Positions 18,702 through 28,734 of a stretch of DNA of 64,000 bases are shown one piece after another. The stretch's first letter is position 1. Each line of letters starts with the position of its first letter. Under the pieces are notes generated by a model. That model saw only the letters and a program-made list of their open reading frames with translations. It had not been told where the DNA came from and ran no database searches. The DNA comes from Paracoccaceae bacterium (GTDB lineage: Bacteria > Pseudomonadota > Alphaproteobacteria > Rhodobacterales > Rhodobacteraceae), in the NCBI GenBank assembly GCA_022824005.1, contig JAJEBG010000007.1, positions 1 through 64,000 of the forward strand, read 5' to 3'. The position numbers and the translations under genes were made by a program.

Positions 18702-20372
18702 TTGCCTAGGATTATTGTGATCAAGAGATTTCGGATTAATTATCAACTCTCAACTCTTCGCTGTGATGTGATTGGTGGCGTGACCACCACTGTCATCTCG
18801 TTGCCGGTCGCTTTAGGTTTTGGAATCGCTTCGGGAATGGGGGCCGCAGCCGGACTGTGGGGAGCCATCTCGGTTGGATTTCTGGCCGCCGTTTTCGGTG
18901 GAACAAAGGCACAAATATCGGGTCCCACAGCGCCAATGGCGGTGGCGATGGCGGTTGTTTTGACGAGCCATTCTGAGACTCTGGCCGAGGCTCTGACCAT
19001 TGCATTTTTAGCCGGCACTATCCAAGTGCTGATGGGAGTTACAAAAATTGGCCGCTATGTGGCCTATACGCCGCATGTCGTCATTGCCGGTTTTATGACT
19101 GGAATCGGAATGATCGTCATGTTCATCCAAATTTTACCTATTCTTGGCTCCGCCGCTGTGACAGGTGGGCCTGTCACCGCCGCGCTCGCGGTGCCGGCGG
19201 CTATCACAAATGTTCATATCGGAGCGGTGATCATCGGCCTTTTCACTCTTGCGGTCGGATTTCTCTGGCCACAGAGATTCTCGAGATGGGCGCCGGGGCC
19301 CATCGTCGCGCTCGCCTTCGGCACAATGCTCGGGATGGCCATCTTTCCTGACGCTCCCGTCATTGGTGAAATCCCAATGCAATTGCCGTCTATCTATCTC
19401 CCCGATTTGTCACCGCACTTCTTGCTCAGGGCCATTGAACCGGCGATCATTCTTGCCCTCTTGGGCTCGGTTGAATCTCTCTTGACATCGCTGGTGGCCG
19501 ACTCGATGACCGGCAGTCGCCATAATTCGGCAAAGGAACTTGTCGGCCAAGGGGTCGCCAACATGGCCGCGAGTCTGATCGGTGCCCTCCCCGGCGCAGG
19601 CGCGGCCCTTGGCACGGTTGTCAATATCCGCTCTGGCGGATTGACCGCGATGTCAGGTGTCACACGTTCGGCGGTCCTTTTGGCTCTCGTCTTGGGTCTT
19701 GGACGCTTTGTCGAACCTATTCCCCTTTCTGCTCTTGCCGCCGTCTTATTCAAGGTTGGATGGGACATCATGGATAAACGTACATTGTTCCGCGTTCGAC
19801 ATTTGCGACGCGAACATTTATTCGTTTTTCTGCTTGTTCTTTTTCTTACCGTTTTCATTGACCTGATTACCGCTGTAGCCATTGGTTTGATCACCGGTGC
19901 GATGGTCCAAGCGCGTCGTCAAGAACATCAAGAAGTTGACCACGTGATTTCCGTACCGATGCTCGATTCACACTTTTTCGCCGAGGTCGGCTTGCCCCCC
20001 GGTGGAGATCCTTTTTCGGCGCGTGTGGGTATGGTCAAACTTCGAGGAACATTGACAGTTTCATCCTCGCAAAATATTGCCAGCATCCTTGGCCACGATA
20101 TCAAAGAGCACAATATCGTCATTTTTGATCTTTCTGAGACCACGTTTATTGACGATAGTGCTGCCATGATGATTGCAAGATTGCTGGCTGTCGCTGCCCA
20201 ATCGCTGACTTACAGCATCGTCATCAGGCCCGATGACGAAGTCTCCCGAACCCTTGATAGTTTCGATATTTTGGGCGCCATCTCCGAAAAAATGATCGTC
20301 AATAAAATTTCTGAAGCACGGGATATCGCCAAAGAGTTACTTGAAACCAAAGACGGCGAGTCACACGCTTAA
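18702..20372 (+). CDS. SulP family inorganic anion transporter with STAS domain
   Basis: About 556 residues: a 12-14 helix transporter domain (about 1-410) followed by a cytoplasmic STAS domain (about 440-545, containing HNIVIFDLSETTFIDDSAAMMI). SulP signatures are seen in VALGFGIASGMGAAAGLWGA, KAQISGPTAPMAVAMAVVLT and GSVESLLTSLVADSMTGSRHNSAKELVGQGVAN. Members carry sulfate, bicarbonate or other anions; the substrate is not predictable. The start is uncertain: TTG at 18702 is used, with a GTG at 18717 as alternative. It is convergent with ybgC and divergent from tolQ, interrupting an otherwise conserved operon. Confidence 0.9.
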   Translation: MPRIIVIKRFRINYQLSTLRCDVIGGVTTTVISLPVALGFGIASGMGAAAGLWGAISVGFLAAVFGGTKAQISGPTAPMAVAMAVVLTSHSETLAEALTIAFLAGTIQVLMGVTKIGRYVAYTPHVVIAGFMTGIGMIVMFIQILPILGSAAVTGGPVTAALAVPAAITNVHIGAVIIGLFTLAVGFLWPQRFSRWAPGPIVALAFGTMLGMAIFPDAPVIGEIPMQLPSIYLPDLSPHFLLRAIEPAIILALLGSVESLLTSLVADSMTGSRHNSAKELVGQGVANMAASLIGALPGAGAALGTVVNIRSGGLTAMSGVTRSAVLLALVLGLGRFVEPIPLSALAAVLFKVGWDIMDKRTLFRVRHLRREHLFVFLLVLFLTVFIDLITAVAIGLITGAMVQARRQEHQEVDHVISVPMLDSHFFAEVGLPPGGDPFSARVGMVKLRGTLTVSSSQNIASILGHDIKEHNIVIFDLSETTFIDDSAAMMIARLLAVAAQSLTYSIVIRPDDEVSRTLDSFDILGAISEKMIVNKISEARDIAKELLETKDGESHA

Positions 20373-20429
20373 CGGCATGACATATCACTGAAACCTCGGC
20401 CCCACTCAATTCCAAAAAGTGAGAATTTG

Positions 20430-20834
20430 TCAAGAATTCTGATGGGTTTGGAGTGAGTCACGCAGACAAATTGGGATCCGAGTGGGCTGACCTGATGGCA
20501 AGATGCATGCCAAGGTGACATTCGCAACGAAGAGTTTGAGCGCCCCTCTTGAGACCGTTTGCCGGAGATTAATCTTGGCCGCCGATAACCCTCTTTTTTC
20601 TGTGAGGACGGATAAGAGATCATCAAATTTGGCCGGCGTAAGAAATTCCGCTTGTAGGTCGCGCACCACAAAGACGATGCCGTGCTCATGGCGCAAGTCG
20701 GTTTGAACAATGCCGATTGAGCGCAGCCATTCCGTTCGCGCCCGTTCGATGTATTTCAGGTAGTTTGCGTAATAAACGATCCCCGCCACATCGGTATCTT
20801 CATAATAGACCCGTATGGAATGCTGATGAGTCAT
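20430..20834 (-). CDS. ybgC: Tol-Pal-associated acyl-CoA thioesterase YbgC
   Basis: A 134-residue hot-dog fold thioesterase. The 4HBT/YbgC active-site segment [27 protein letters not shown] (conserved Asp near residue 13) is intact. The start overlaps the ruvB stop by 4 bp, so it is the last gene of ruvC-ruvA-ruvB-ybgC. In most proteobacteria ybgC runs on into tolQ; here it stops at the convergent SulP gene. Confidence 0.93.
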   Translation of the reverse strand: MTHQHSIRVYYEDTDVAGIVYYANYLKYIERARTEWLRSIGIVQTDLRHEHGIVFVVRDLQAEFLTPAKFDDLLSVLTEKRGLSAAKINLRQTVSRGALKLFVANVTLACILPSGQPTRIPICLRDSLQTHQNS

Positions 20835-21862
20835 GATGATTCGGGAAACAAACTTCCGCCCGAATCATCATCGATTGGCTTTATCCCAAGATGGCTCCAG
20901 CCATCCCTCGCCAAAACTCTTCCTCTTGGAGTGCGCTGAATCAGGCCTCTTTGCAACAAGAACGGCTCAATCACTTCCTCAATCGAATCTCTTGCTTCTG
21001 AAAGTGCCGCTGACATGGTTTCGATGCCCACCGGTCCCCCGTGAAAAGTCTTGGCCAATTTTTCAAGATAGCGACGGTCTGAACCGTCAAGACCCACCCC
21101 ATCAACACCCAATTTACCGAGAGCCAGTTTTGCAACCTTGAGAGTGATTTTCCCATTGCCCTCAACGATCGCGAAATCCAGCACGCGGTGAAGCAATCGA
21201 TTGGCAATTCGTGGCGTGCCTCGCGCCCGACGGGCAATCTCAAGTGCCCCCTCACCGTCTATTTTTACCGACAGCAAATCGGCCGTTCGTCGGATAATCT
21301 GATTTAATTCCTCGATCTTGTAAAAATCGAGTCGGATGGGTATCCCAAAACGATCGCGCAAAGGGGTCGTCAGTAAGCCTTGCCTTGTTGTCGCGCCAAC
21401 GAGAGTGAACGGCGGCAGATCAATTCGAACTGTGCGAGCCGCCGGTCCTGAACCAATCACTAAGTCCAGTGCCGAGTCCTCCATCGCGGGATAAAGGATT
21501 TCCTCCACGACCGGTTGAAGACGGTGGATTTCATCAACAAACAAAACATCCCGGGCATCAAGACTTGTCAGAATCGCCGCTAAATCGCCAGCCTTAGCGA
21601 GCACCGGTCCAGAGGTCATTTTGAAATTCACACCCAACTCACGCGCCAAAATTTGACCCAACGTGGTTTTGCCTAAACCCGGAGGTCCAAAAAACAACGT
21701 ATGATCTAATGGAACCGAACGCCGACTCGCGCTCTCGACAAAGACTTTTAAGTTGGAACAGGATTCCTCTTGGCCAATAAAATCATCTAAAGTCTTCGGC
21801 CGAAGAGAACGATCTCGGTCCTCAGCGAGAGGTGTTGTTGTTACGATAGACTCTTTTTTCAT
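20831..21862 (-). CDS. ruvB: Holliday junction branch migration helicase RuvB
   Basis: A 343-residue AAA+ motor. Features: [13 protein letters not shown] near the N-terminus, Walker [12 protein letters not shown], Walker [11 protein letters not shown], sensor [19 protein letters not shown], the arginine-containing [14 protein letters not shown], and a C-terminal winged helix ([12 protein letters not shown]). Together with RuvA it drives branch migration during recombinational repair. It is 7 bp after ruvA and overlaps ybgC by 4 bp. Length is typical. Confidence 0.97.
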   Translation of the reverse strand: MKKESIVTTTPLAEDRDRSLRPKTLDDFIGQEESCSNLKVFVESASRRSVPLDHTLFFGPPGLGKTTLGQILARELGVNFKMTSGPVLAKAGDLAAILTSLDARDVLFVDEIHRLQPVVEEILYPAMEDSALDLVIGSGPAARTVRIDLPPFTLVGATTRQGLLTTPLRDRFGIPIRLDFYKIEELNQIIRRTADLLSVKIDGEGALEIARRARGTPRIANRLLHRVLDFAIVEGNGKITLKVAKLALGKLGVDGVGLDGSDRRYLEKLAKTFHGGPVGIETMSAALSEARDSIEEVIEPFLLQRGLIQRTPRGRVLARDGWSHLGIKPIDDDSGGSLFPESS

Positions 21863-21869
21863 GAACTCA

Positions 21870-22535
21870 TCACTTTGGAACCAAACGGATTAATGATTCG
21901 CGGATCAATTTTTCCGTTTCAATATCCGGTTGGTCACGTGCGACCTCAGCAATCGCACGCGAGGCTTCGCCGTGCTGGTAACCAAGGTTGATGAGGGCAG
22001 AGTGAGCCTCTGTCTTGGATGCGACGGCCTTATTCGGGTTCGTCTTTTTGTTATTGATTGATTCGGAATCATTTGTGACTTCGCGACTTTCTAAATTCGA
22101 CGGTGAATCCTCTCCATCAGACCAAGCCACGAGAAGAGAGATGCGTTCCTGAAGTTCGTTGACGATCCTGACGGCCAATTTAGGCCCAACACCTTTTGCT
22201 GTCCGAATGGAATCTGAATCGCCGAGTGTTACCGCTTGAATTGTCGGCTCGACCCCTAACGCTCCCACAATGGCTAGAGCGGCTTTGGCACCGACACCCT
22301 GAACTGAAATCAAACATTGGTGCAAGGCTCGTTCTTTTCGCGACAAAAAGCCATATAGTTGGATTAAATCTTCGCGGACCAATAGATCCGTAAACAGCCG
22401 AACAATGGCGTCATCGCTAGGTAAAGCCAAAATAGTGGCTTGAGAGCAGTGCACAAGAAACCCAACCCCGCCGACTTCAATGACGATAAATTCTTCGTGA
22501 CGCTCAACGATGGTGCCTGTCAAACATCCAATCAC
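21870..22535 (-). CDS. ruvA: Holliday junction DNA helicase subunit RuvA
   Basis: A 221-residue protein with an OB-fold N-terminus ([20 protein letters not shown]), paired helix-hairpin-helix motifs ([20 protein letters not shown] and [18 protein letters not shown]), an Asn/Lys/Ser-rich linker, and domain III ([20 protein letters not shown]), which contacts RuvB. It tetramerises on four-way junctions. It overlaps the end of ruvC by 4 bp, so it is translationally coupled. Confidence 0.97.
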   Translation of the reverse strand: MIGCLTGTIVERHEEFIVIEVGGVGFLVHCSQATILALPSDDAIVRLFTDLLVREDLIQLYGFLSRKERALHQCLISVQGVGAKAALAIVGALGVEPTIQAVTLGDSDSIRTAKGVGPKLAVRIVNELQERISLLVAWSDGEDSPSNLESREVTNDSESINNKKTNPNKAVASKTEAHSALINLGYQHGEASRAIAEVARDQPDIETEKLIRESLIRLVPK

Positions 22536-23047
22536 ACCATTTCCCTCTCGGCTTTGGCCAAGGCGGCATCCAGTCTATTACCAAAACCGCTAATGGCCGT
22601 ATGGGCCAATGCAATCGCCAACGCGTCAGCGGCGTCAGCCCCTTTGATATCTGCATTGGGTAACTGAAGTTTCACCATCGTTTCAACTTGACTCTTTTCG
22701 GCATGCCCCACGCCCACCACGGCTTTCTTTACCGATGTGGCCGCATATTCGCTGACAGGAATGCCCACCCTCGCGGCCGCTAGAATGGCTACCCCCCGGG
22801 CATGACCCAAGAGTAGGGAGCCCGCAAAATTGCTGTTCACAAATGTCTGTTCGACAGCCACCTCTTCAGGTTGGTAGGCGTCGACGATCTCGGACAATTG
22901 CGAGAACAGACTGGCTAACTTTTCAGCTAACTTTTGCCCTTTGCTGCGCGCGTGACCGTTGGCCACGTGGCTGACCGCTGATCCCTTCGAATCAATCACA
23001 CCCCAACCGGTTTGCCGAAGCCCCGGATCTAAACCTAGTACCCGCAT
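22532..23047 (-). CDS. ruvC: crossover junction endodeoxyribonuclease RuvC
   Basis: A 171-residue Holliday junction resolvase. ATG 23047 is chosen because a strong AAGGGG ribosome binding site precedes it and the protein starts MRVLGLDPGLRQTGWGVI. Catalytic acids are visible at Asp7, in the VEQTFVNSN segment, and in ADAADALAIALAH near the C-terminus. It is the first gene of the ruvCAB-ybgC run. Confidence 0.97.
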   Translation of the reverse strand: MRVLGLDPGLRQTGWGVIDSKGSAVSHVANGHARSKGQKLAEKLASLFSQLSEIVDAYQPEEVAVEQTFVNSNFAGSLLLGHARGVAILAAARVGIPVSEYAATSVKKAVVGVGHAEKSQVETMVKLQLPNADIKGADAADALAIALAHTAISGFGNRLDAALAKAEREMV

Positions 23048-23267
23048 CGAATCGCCCCTTTTATGGCAGGATATCACGAATTTAGAACCTCGCAAGTGAG
23101 CCAAAGACCGATAGGCCATCCGATCCTTCAATCACCCATTTTGTCAGCTATGAAATTTTTGCGCATCCGCTTTGCGTTTTTGGCATTTGAACAGCACAGA
23201 ATGAACGCCATATTAGAAGTCGAGAGAAAAAGATAATCCTTGTTTATGATCAAGGGAGGCTTTCGTC

Positions 23268-23505
23268 ATGAAGATAATTCAAAATTTATCTTTTTGGGGT
23301 CTTCCCCCTATCAAGCGGCCTGCGTGCAGTGATGGTGACGAATCCTTTTTCAAAAATTGGTGATTGGAGTTGCCATCGTCTGACTCACCAGACTTTACGC
23401 ACCATGACCGAACGACAATTTGGGGACCTCGGTTTAAGGCGAGGCATCAGCGACGGCCTTTCAGGCACGCATCAATCAATTGGTCACAAACCACACGAGA
23501 CGTAA
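23268..23505 (+). pseudogene. DUF1127-type small protein split by a +1 frameshift
   Basis: A strong ribosome binding site (GGGAGG at 23254-23259) precedes ATG 23268, which opens a 31-codon frame (starts MKIIQNLSFWGLPPIKR, ends FFKNW, TGA at 23361). The +1 frame then carries the recognisable DUF1127 core: DWSCHRLTHQTLRTMTERQF followed by GDLGLRRGIS, to a TAA at 23505. The two halves join if one base is skipped near FFKNW/DW. Alternatively a separate 57-codon gene begins at ATG 23332, but that ATG has no good ribosome binding site. DUF1127 proteins are short basic proteins linked in some alphaproteobacteria to RNA and phosphate or stress physiology. A strong terminator follows. Confidence 0.6.
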
Positions 23506-23518
23506 CTTTCCTCCCTGG

Positions 23519-23552
23519 ACCGAGGCCTTCAAAAGAAGGCCTCGGTTCTTTT
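23519..23552 (+). terminator. strong intrinsic terminator
   Basis: ACCGAGGCCTTC and GAAGGCCTCGGT form a perfect 12-bp stem around an AAAA loop, followed by TCTTTTTT. It ends the DUF1127-type transcript 14 bp after its stop and separates it from the YHS gene. Confidence 0.95.
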
Positions 23553-23617
23553 TTGTTTGTGGAAAATCGCTGTTGTTTAGGGCATGAAGAATAGGCGAAA
23601 TAAGCGAGGACAATAAA

Positions 23618-24067
23618 ATGACTTTGATTCGACGCAACATGTTGATTTTAATTCTTCTCACCTCAATAATGGGATCGCCGCTCGTCGCCGGTAGTGATCC
23701 AGTTTTTACCCGATGGGGAGTAGCCATTCGGGGATACGACCCGGTTGCATATTTCACCCAAGGTGAGCCGGTCGAAGGCTCCAAGACATTCCGAACGGAA
23801 TGGAACGGGGCCGAGTGGCGGTTCGTCAACGCTGAACATTTAGACTTGTTTAACGCTGACCCCGAACGATATGCCCCACAATATGGCGGCTATTGTGCTT
23901 GGGCGGTCGCCAACAATTACACCGCTTCAACTCAACCCGAGGCTTGGACGATTTTCGAGGACAAACTCTATCTCAACTATAGTTTGAGTGTCCGAGGTCA
24001 ATGGGAACAGGACATCCCCGGCAATGTTATCAAAGGTGATGCCAACTGGCCGAGTGTCCTTGATTAG
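23618..24067 (+). CDS. exported YHS-domain protein
   Basis: A 149-residue protein with a signal peptide (MLILILLTSIMGSPLVAG) and a mature YHS-like domain: AIRGYDPVAYFTQGEPVEGS, WNGAEWRFVNAEHLDLFNAD, and RYAPQYGGYCAWAVANN. YHS domains are often associated with metal handling, but the exported single-domain form has no defined role. A GAGGA ribosome binding site precedes ATG 23618. The gene stands alone after a terminator and about 90 bp before the FAH-family gene. Confidence 0.85.
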   Translation: MTLIRRNMLILILLTSIMGSPLVAGSDPVFTRWGVAIRGYDPVAYFTQGEPVEGSKTFRTEWNGAEWRFVNAEHLDLFNADPERYAPQYGGYCAWAVANNYTASTQPEAWTIFEDKLYLNYSLSVRGQWEQDIPGNVIKGDANWPSVLD

Positions 24068-24158
24068 CCTTTTTCTCTCACGGTGAGGGGCTGAAGAAGG
24101 CACCTTTGAGCAGAGTCTCATAAAAGATGTAAGACTTGGATAACCAAAGGAGCGACAG

Positions 24159-25001
24159 ATGAAATTGGCACGATTAGGCGAGCGGGGCGCTGAGGCACCG
24201 GCCATACTTGACAATCAGGGACAGTATAGAAATTTGACGGGAATCGTTGACGATATCAATGGTCAAACGCTTTCCGACCTTTCATGGGCCGTTGACCTTA
24301 ATATCTCAAATCTTCCCGAATTTCCACTAGGGACTCGAATCGGTCCTTGCGTGGGTTCGGTCGGGAAACTGGTTTGCGTCGGTTTGAATTACTCTGATCA
24401 TGCCAAAGAGACTGGTGCAAAGATTCCTGAGCAGCCGATCTTGTTTGGCAAAGCCACCTCAAGTCTCTCTGGGCCTAACGACGATGTAATTATTCCCAAG
24501 GGTTCAAGCAAGACAGATTGGGAAATCGAGTTGGGTGTGGTGATAGGAGCCGAAGCACGTTACGTCAGTGAAGAGCAGGCCCTCGACTTTGTCGCCGGAT
24601 ATTGTGTGGTTAATGATATCTCCGAAAGAGAGTTCCAGATCGAACGGGGTGGTCAGTGGATCAAGGGCAAGAGTGCTGACACCTTTGCACCCATTGGACC
24701 TTGGTTGGTCACGAGAGATGAAATTCCTGACCCACAAAATCTCAAAATGTGGCTTGATGTCGATGGTACTCGCCGCCAAGAAGGCTCCTCTCAAAACATG
24801 ATTTTTGGTGTCTGTTCTTTGGTCAGTTATATCTCACAATTTATGTCACTGCAGCCGGGCGACATTATCCCAACAGGCACACCTGCGGGTGTGGGTCTCG
24901 GGATGAAACCCCCAACCTTTTTGCGCGCCGGACAAGTCATGGAACTGGGAATTGAGGGACTCGGCTCGCAGCGGCAGAAACTCATAGCGTGGGAAGACTA
25001 G
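24159..25001 (+). CDS. fumarylacetoacetate hydrolase (FAH) family protein
   Basis: A 280-residue cytoplasmic enzyme of the FAH superfamily (2-hydroxyhepta-2,4-diene-dioate isomerase, ureidoglycolate lyase and acylpyruvase relatives). Landmarks: VCVGLNYSDHAKETGAKIPE, SSKTDWEIELGVVIG (metal-binding acidic residues), VNDISEREFQIERGGQW, KSADTFAPIGPWLV, and PGDIIPTGTPAGVGLG. The exact substrate is not predictable; family members cleave C-C or C-N bonds next to a keto acid using Mg or Mn. AAAGGAG precedes ATG 24159. No neighbouring pathway genes help. The large gap between ureidoglycolate lyase use and the distant xdh operon makes a purine link speculative. Confidence 0.88.
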   Translation: MKLARLGERGAEAPAILDNQGQYRNLTGIVDDINGQTLSDLSWAVDLNISNLPEFPLGTRIGPCVGSVGKLVCVGLNYSDHAKETGAKIPEQPILFGKATSSLSGPNDDVIIPKGSSKTDWEIELGVVIGAEARYVSEEQALDFVAGYCVVNDISEREFQIERGGQWIKGKSADTFAPIGPWLVTRDEIPDPQNLKMWLDVDGTRRQEGSSQNMIFGVCSLVSYISQFMSLQPGDIIPTGTPAGVGLGMKPPTFLRAGQVMELGIEGLGSQRQKLIAWED

Positions 25002-25053
25002 AGCTCCCTCTCTCACGCGCCGGCTGAGCCCATTTCAGGTCAGCGATTCATCA

Positions 25054-25962
25054 TCAAGAATTGGGTCGGTCGAGTGAAAAAACCAGCGTTGTCCATATGC
25101 TCTGCTGGCACTCATCAATCAACCTCATTTGGTCATTCGCATACACCGTTTTGATCTCCTCAGACTGATCAAGCGTCACGCCTGAAAGTATCAAGCGACC
25201 TTCGGGGCGAAGCAGACGTTTAAGATCGGCGGCCATTTTCTTTAAAGGTTCACTCAATATATTAGCCGTCACCAAGTCATATTGTGCGGTGGGAAAGCAA
25301 GAAGCTGGCGCACCATCCACCAGCTTTATTGTCAATTGGGTCGACAGATTGTTGGCGTTGATATTAAAGCCAAAAATCTCGATGGCACTCGGGTCGTTAT
25401 CACTACAATCCACGCGACATTTCCACAAACGGGCCATGGCCATGGCGAGAATGCCCGTGCCACTGCCGATATCTGCGGCCCTTGCCACTTTGAAACCGTC
25501 GAGATGGATCGCGTCAATCATGGCAAGACACATTTGAGTTGTCGCATGATGTCCCGTTCCAAACGCCAATGAAGCCTCAATTTGGAGTGGATAGATATCT
25601 TCCCCATGGTCAATTTCACAATGGTGGCCATAAACGAGAAATCGACCGACGTGCACTGCCGGTAAATTTCGGTTAATTGATGCCTGCCAGTTCTCGTGGA
25701 CGACTTTAGAAATAACAAATTCACCCATCGCAAAAGCCGCGGCGAGTAAAGCCAATGCGATGCCATCAGGCCGGTCGGCAAAATATCCACTCACCTCCCA
25801 AAAATCTGACTCTTCTTCTATTTCGACGATAGCTGTGGCCTCTGGCGGGCTGGCCATTCTCTCCAACGCGCTTTGAACTTTTTCAGCCGCGGCCAACCCT
25901 CGAATTGTAGAGACGGCGACAAACCGATCTCGCCCCCCTTCAAATGAGTGCAAAATGGACAT
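25054..25962 (-). CDS. prmA: ribosomal protein L11 methyltransferase
   Basis: A 302-residue SAM-dependent methyltransferase. The N-terminal half is divergent; the catalytic half has LAFGTGHHATTQMCL, motif I ADIGSGTGILAMAMA, SDNDPSAIEIFGFN and TANILSEPLKKMA, all typical of PrmA. It trimethylates L11 in the cytoplasm. It follows msrA by 8 bp on the same strand and is likely co-transcribed. Confidence 0.92.
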   Translation of the reverse strand: MSILHSFEGGRDRFVAVSTIRGLAAAEKVQSALERMASPPEATAIVEIEEESDFWEVSGYFADRPDGIALALLAAAFAMGEFVISKVVHENWQASINRNLPAVHVGRFLVYGHHCEIDHGEDIYPLQIEASLAFGTGHHATTQMCLAMIDAIHLDGFKVARAADIGSGTGILAMAMARLWKCRVDCSDNDPSAIEIFGFNINANNLSTQLTIKLVDGAPASCFPTAQYDLVTANILSEPLKKMAADLKRLLRPEGRLILSGVTLDQSEEIKTVYANDQMRLIDECQQSIWTTLVFSLDRPNS

Positions 25963-25970
25963 TAAGTCAT

Positions 25971-26618
25971 TCAGTCAAGCGAAGGACAAACAACCCCTGT
26001 TCCACCCAATCCACAATATCCATTGGGGTTTTTCGCCAAATATTGCTGATGAAAATCCTCGGCAAAATAGAAGGGCGGTGCGTCGATGATTTCAGTTGTG
26101 ATGGCGGCAAATTCTCCCTGCTTCTCCAATGCTTTGCCAAAGAGATCGCGGCTCTTTTCGGCGGCAAATTTGTCCCTTTGATCGCGCGTGTAAATACCCG
26201 ATCGATATTGCGTGCCAACATCGTTTCCCTGTCGCATACCTTGAGTGGGATTATGGCCCTCCCAGAAAATTTTCAGAAGCGATGGATAACCAATGACATT
26301 CGGATCATACACCACGCGCACAACTTCGTTATGACCCGTCTTACCCGAACAGACCTCACGATAAGTGGGGTTGGGAGTCAAACCTCCAGCATAACCGACC
26401 GCGGTGACAAAGACTCCCTTGAGCGTCCAGAATAGTTTTTCGACACCCCAAAAACAGCCCATACCGAACATCGCCAGACGCAGACCGTCAGGATAGGGAC
26501 CTTTGAGTTTGTGCCCGGACACAAAATGAGTCTCTGCGGTCATAATCGGATCGACACGCCCCGAAAGGGCCTGATCCCGAGTGGGCAATTCTGTCTTTTT
26601 GTGAAGAAATTTTAGCAT
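25971..26618 (-). CDS. msrA: peptide-methionine (S)-S-oxide reductase
   Basis: A 215-residue MsrA. The catalytic motif [13 protein letters not shown] lies near residues 52-64, followed by [28 protein letters not shown] split over the usual strand, [23 protein letters not shown], and [20 protein letters not shown] with likely resolving cysteines near the C-terminus. It repairs oxidised methionine. AAAGGAG precedes ATG 26618. The N-terminal 30 residues exceed the core, as in many alphaproteobacterial MsrA. Confidence 0.95.
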   Translation of the reverse strand: MLKFLHKKTELPTRDQALSGRVDPIMTAETHFVSGHKLKGPYPDGLRLAMFGMGCFWGVEKLFWTLKGVFVTAVGYAGGLTPNPTYREVCSGKTGHNEVVRVVYDPNVIGYPSLLKIFWEGHNPTQGMRQGNDVGTQYRSGIYTRDQRDKFAAEKSRDLFGKALEKQGEFAAITTEIIDAPPFYFAEDFHQQYLAKNPNGYCGLGGTGVVCPSLD

Positions 26619-26681
26619 AAGTTGGCTCTCCTTTTGTTTGGTGACCGCAAAGGGAGATCGTGTGGCATCAATCTCATCGCT

Positions 26682-27932
26682 TCACGACGGGCGAACCCAC
26701 ACGGTTTCTCGATTCGGCAGAGGCCGTCTCGGAATGAATCGTGCAAGGACGAATGAACCCACGGCCATGATGGCCGCTAAACCAAAGACATTGCCAGGTG
26801 ATGTCACCCAGAGATAGCCAAGCAAAGCTGGCAGAAAAACGGCCGCGATATGATTGATGGTGAAGGCGACGGCGGCGGTCGGCATGATGTCTTCGGGATC
26901 GGCTATTTTCTGAAAATAGGTTTTAATGGCAAAAGCAAGCGCAAAAAATAGATGATCCAAAATATAGAGCGCGGCCGCGAGGAGCACCCCCCAACCGAAG
27001 TAATAAATGCCGCTATAGGCAAGAAACACCAGCGTCAGTCCAATATATTCAAACGATAAAGCGGCCCGCTCACCAAAGACCGCCACCGCCCGACCCATAA
27101 AGGGCGCAAGAATCATGTTTGCGACGTAATTGATGAGAAATAAGGCCGTAATTTGGTGAACCTCAAATCCAAATCGCTCCACCATCATGAAGGCGGCAAA
27201 GACAACAAATATTTGCCTTCGGGCCCCTGACATAAACTCCAGCAAGTAATAGAGCCAATAACGGCGGCGAAGAATCAACCGAGTGCGCTGCGGAATCGGA
27301 GTCTCAATGCGCGAAAATCCAGCCAAACAGTAAACGACAATAAGCAATGTCATGCCGCCCCCCGCCAAATAAACGGTATTGTAGTTCAAGTCGAAAGTTT
27401 TCCATGTCACGACAAGGACCCCATATGCGAATAGGGAGGCTCCAGACCCGACCGCAACAATCAATCCAATCATTTTCGGGGCTTCCTCTTTTCTGAGCCA
27501 TTGAAGTTGCAGCGATTGGTTGATCGTTTCAAAATAATGGAACCCCACCGACGCCACCATCGTGGTTGCGATTATGCCGCCAAAAGTCGGAAACCAAGCT
27601 ACGACGGCGGTCGCCGCCCCAAGGACAATTAACATGGAGAGTGCCAGAACCTGCTCACGAATCCAGATCAACAGAGCAATCACACCGATGGCGAGAAAAC
27701 CCGGCACCTCCCGCGCTGTATGCAGCCACCCGATGTCGACGCCATCAAAACCGGCAACTTCAATCACGAAATTATTGAGAAGAGCCATCCAAGTCGCGAA
27801 GGACAAAGGCACGGCACCTGCCATGAGAAAAAGCAGGAAAATGGGGCGTCGCCAAAACGGCAGGCGTCTGGCCTCGGCAAGCGGGATTGTGTCGAAGATA
27901 CTCACGGCAAGGCCAACCAACGCACCTTGCAC
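26682..27932 (-). CDS. MFS transporter
   Basis: A 416-residue polytopic protein with roughly 12 hydrophobic helices, the first near residue 30 (IFLLFLMAGAVPLSFATWMA). Symmetric halves are separated by a basic loop (TRLILRRRYWLYYLLEFMSG). The family is clear from topology and from the second-half LFLINYVANMILAPFMGRAV segment, but no substrate motif is recognised. The start is uncertain: GTG 27932 is used, GTG 27905 is an alternative. It lies 51 bp downstream of rpsD. Confidence 0.8.
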   Translation of the reverse strand: MQGALVGLAVSIFDTIPLAEARRLPFWRRPIFLLFLMAGAVPLSFATWMALLNNFVIEVAGFDGVDIGWLHTAREVPGFLAIGVIALLIWIREQVLALSMLIVLGAATAVVAWFPTFGGIIATTMVASVGFHYFETINQSLQLQWLRKEEAPKMIGLIVAVGSGASLFAYGVLVVTWKTFDLNYNTVYLAGGGMTLLIVVYCLAGFSRIETPIPQRTRLILRRRYWLYYLLEFMSGARRQIFVVFAAFMMVERFGFEVHQITALFLINYVANMILAPFMGRAVAVFGERAALSFEYIGLTLVFLAYSGIYYFGWGVLLAAALYILDHLFFALAFAIKTYFQKIADPEDIMPTAAVAFTINHIAAVFLPALLGYLWVTSPGNVFGLAAIMAVGSFVLARFIPRRPLPNRETVWVRPS

Positions 27933-27983
27933 GGTGCAACAATCAAGCGGCCATCGTGGCCCCGATCCAAAGTCTTGAATCCA

Positions 27984-28604
27984 TCAATTCTTGGCGTAAA
28001 ATTCAACAACGAGATTGGGCTCCATGATCGCGCCATAGGGCACCTCGTCGAAAGTGGGCGTTCGTTGAAGTTGTGCCGTCATCTTGCTGTAATCGACCAA
28101 GAGGTACTCGGGCACATCACGCTCAGGGAGACCAACAGCTTCTAGCAGGACCGCAAGTTGCTTCGAGCGGTCACGGACTTCAATCACATCCCCCTCGTTC
28201 ACGCGGTAAGAGGGAATATTGACCCGCTGGCCATTCACAAGCACATGTTGATGATTAACGAATTGTCGCGCCGCAAAAATTGTGGCGGCAAACTTGGCAC
28301 GGTAAACGACGGCATCAAGGCGTCGCTCAAGCAATCCTATCAAGTTTTCACCGGTATCACCACGCACCCTCTCGGCTTCTGCGAATATTCGGCGAAATTG
28401 CTTCTCCGTCAAATCGCCGTAATAACCTTTGAGTTTTTGTTTGGCACGAAGTTGGAGACCGAAGTCAGACAATTTGGAACGACGTCGCTGTCCGTGCTGA
28501 CCTGGTGGATAATCGCGGCGATTTTGTGGTGACTTGGCGCGACCCCAAAGGTTCTCGCCCATTCTACGGTCAATTTTGTACTTGGCAGTCGTGCGTTTTG
28601 TCAC
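27984..28604 (-). CDS. rpsD: 30S ribosomal protein S4
   Basis: A 206-residue primary-assembly ribosomal protein. GTG 28604 is chosen: AGGAGA precedes it and the protein starts [19 protein letters not shown]. Landmarks are [40 protein letters not shown] and the S4 RNA-binding domain [18 protein letters not shown] with [18 protein letters not shown]. It is monocistronic or leads into the MFS gene. A consensus sigma-70 promoter lies upstream. Its upstream side faces the left edge of the GC-rich island. Confidence 0.98.
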   Translation of the reverse strand: MTKRTTAKYKIDRRMGENLWGRAKSPQNRRDYPPGQHGQRRRSKLSDFGLQLRAKQKLKGYYGDLTEKQFRRIFAEAERVRGDTGENLIGLLERRLDAVVYRAKFAATIFAARQFVNHQHVLVNGQRVNIPSYRVNEGDVIEVRDRSKQLAVLLEAVGLPERDVPEYLLVDYSKMTAQLQRTPTFDEVPYGAIMEPNLVVEFYAKN

Positions 28605-28734
28605 AACTGTTCTCCTTCTCTTTAGTTCGAAGTGCGTTGTCCTCTCCGTCGGGTACCAAAATACCCTCAAGCGACAGGGTTTTCCTTGCGGAAGCCACCA
28701 ACACCAAGATTGTTAGACTAAGTCCGAATGATGA

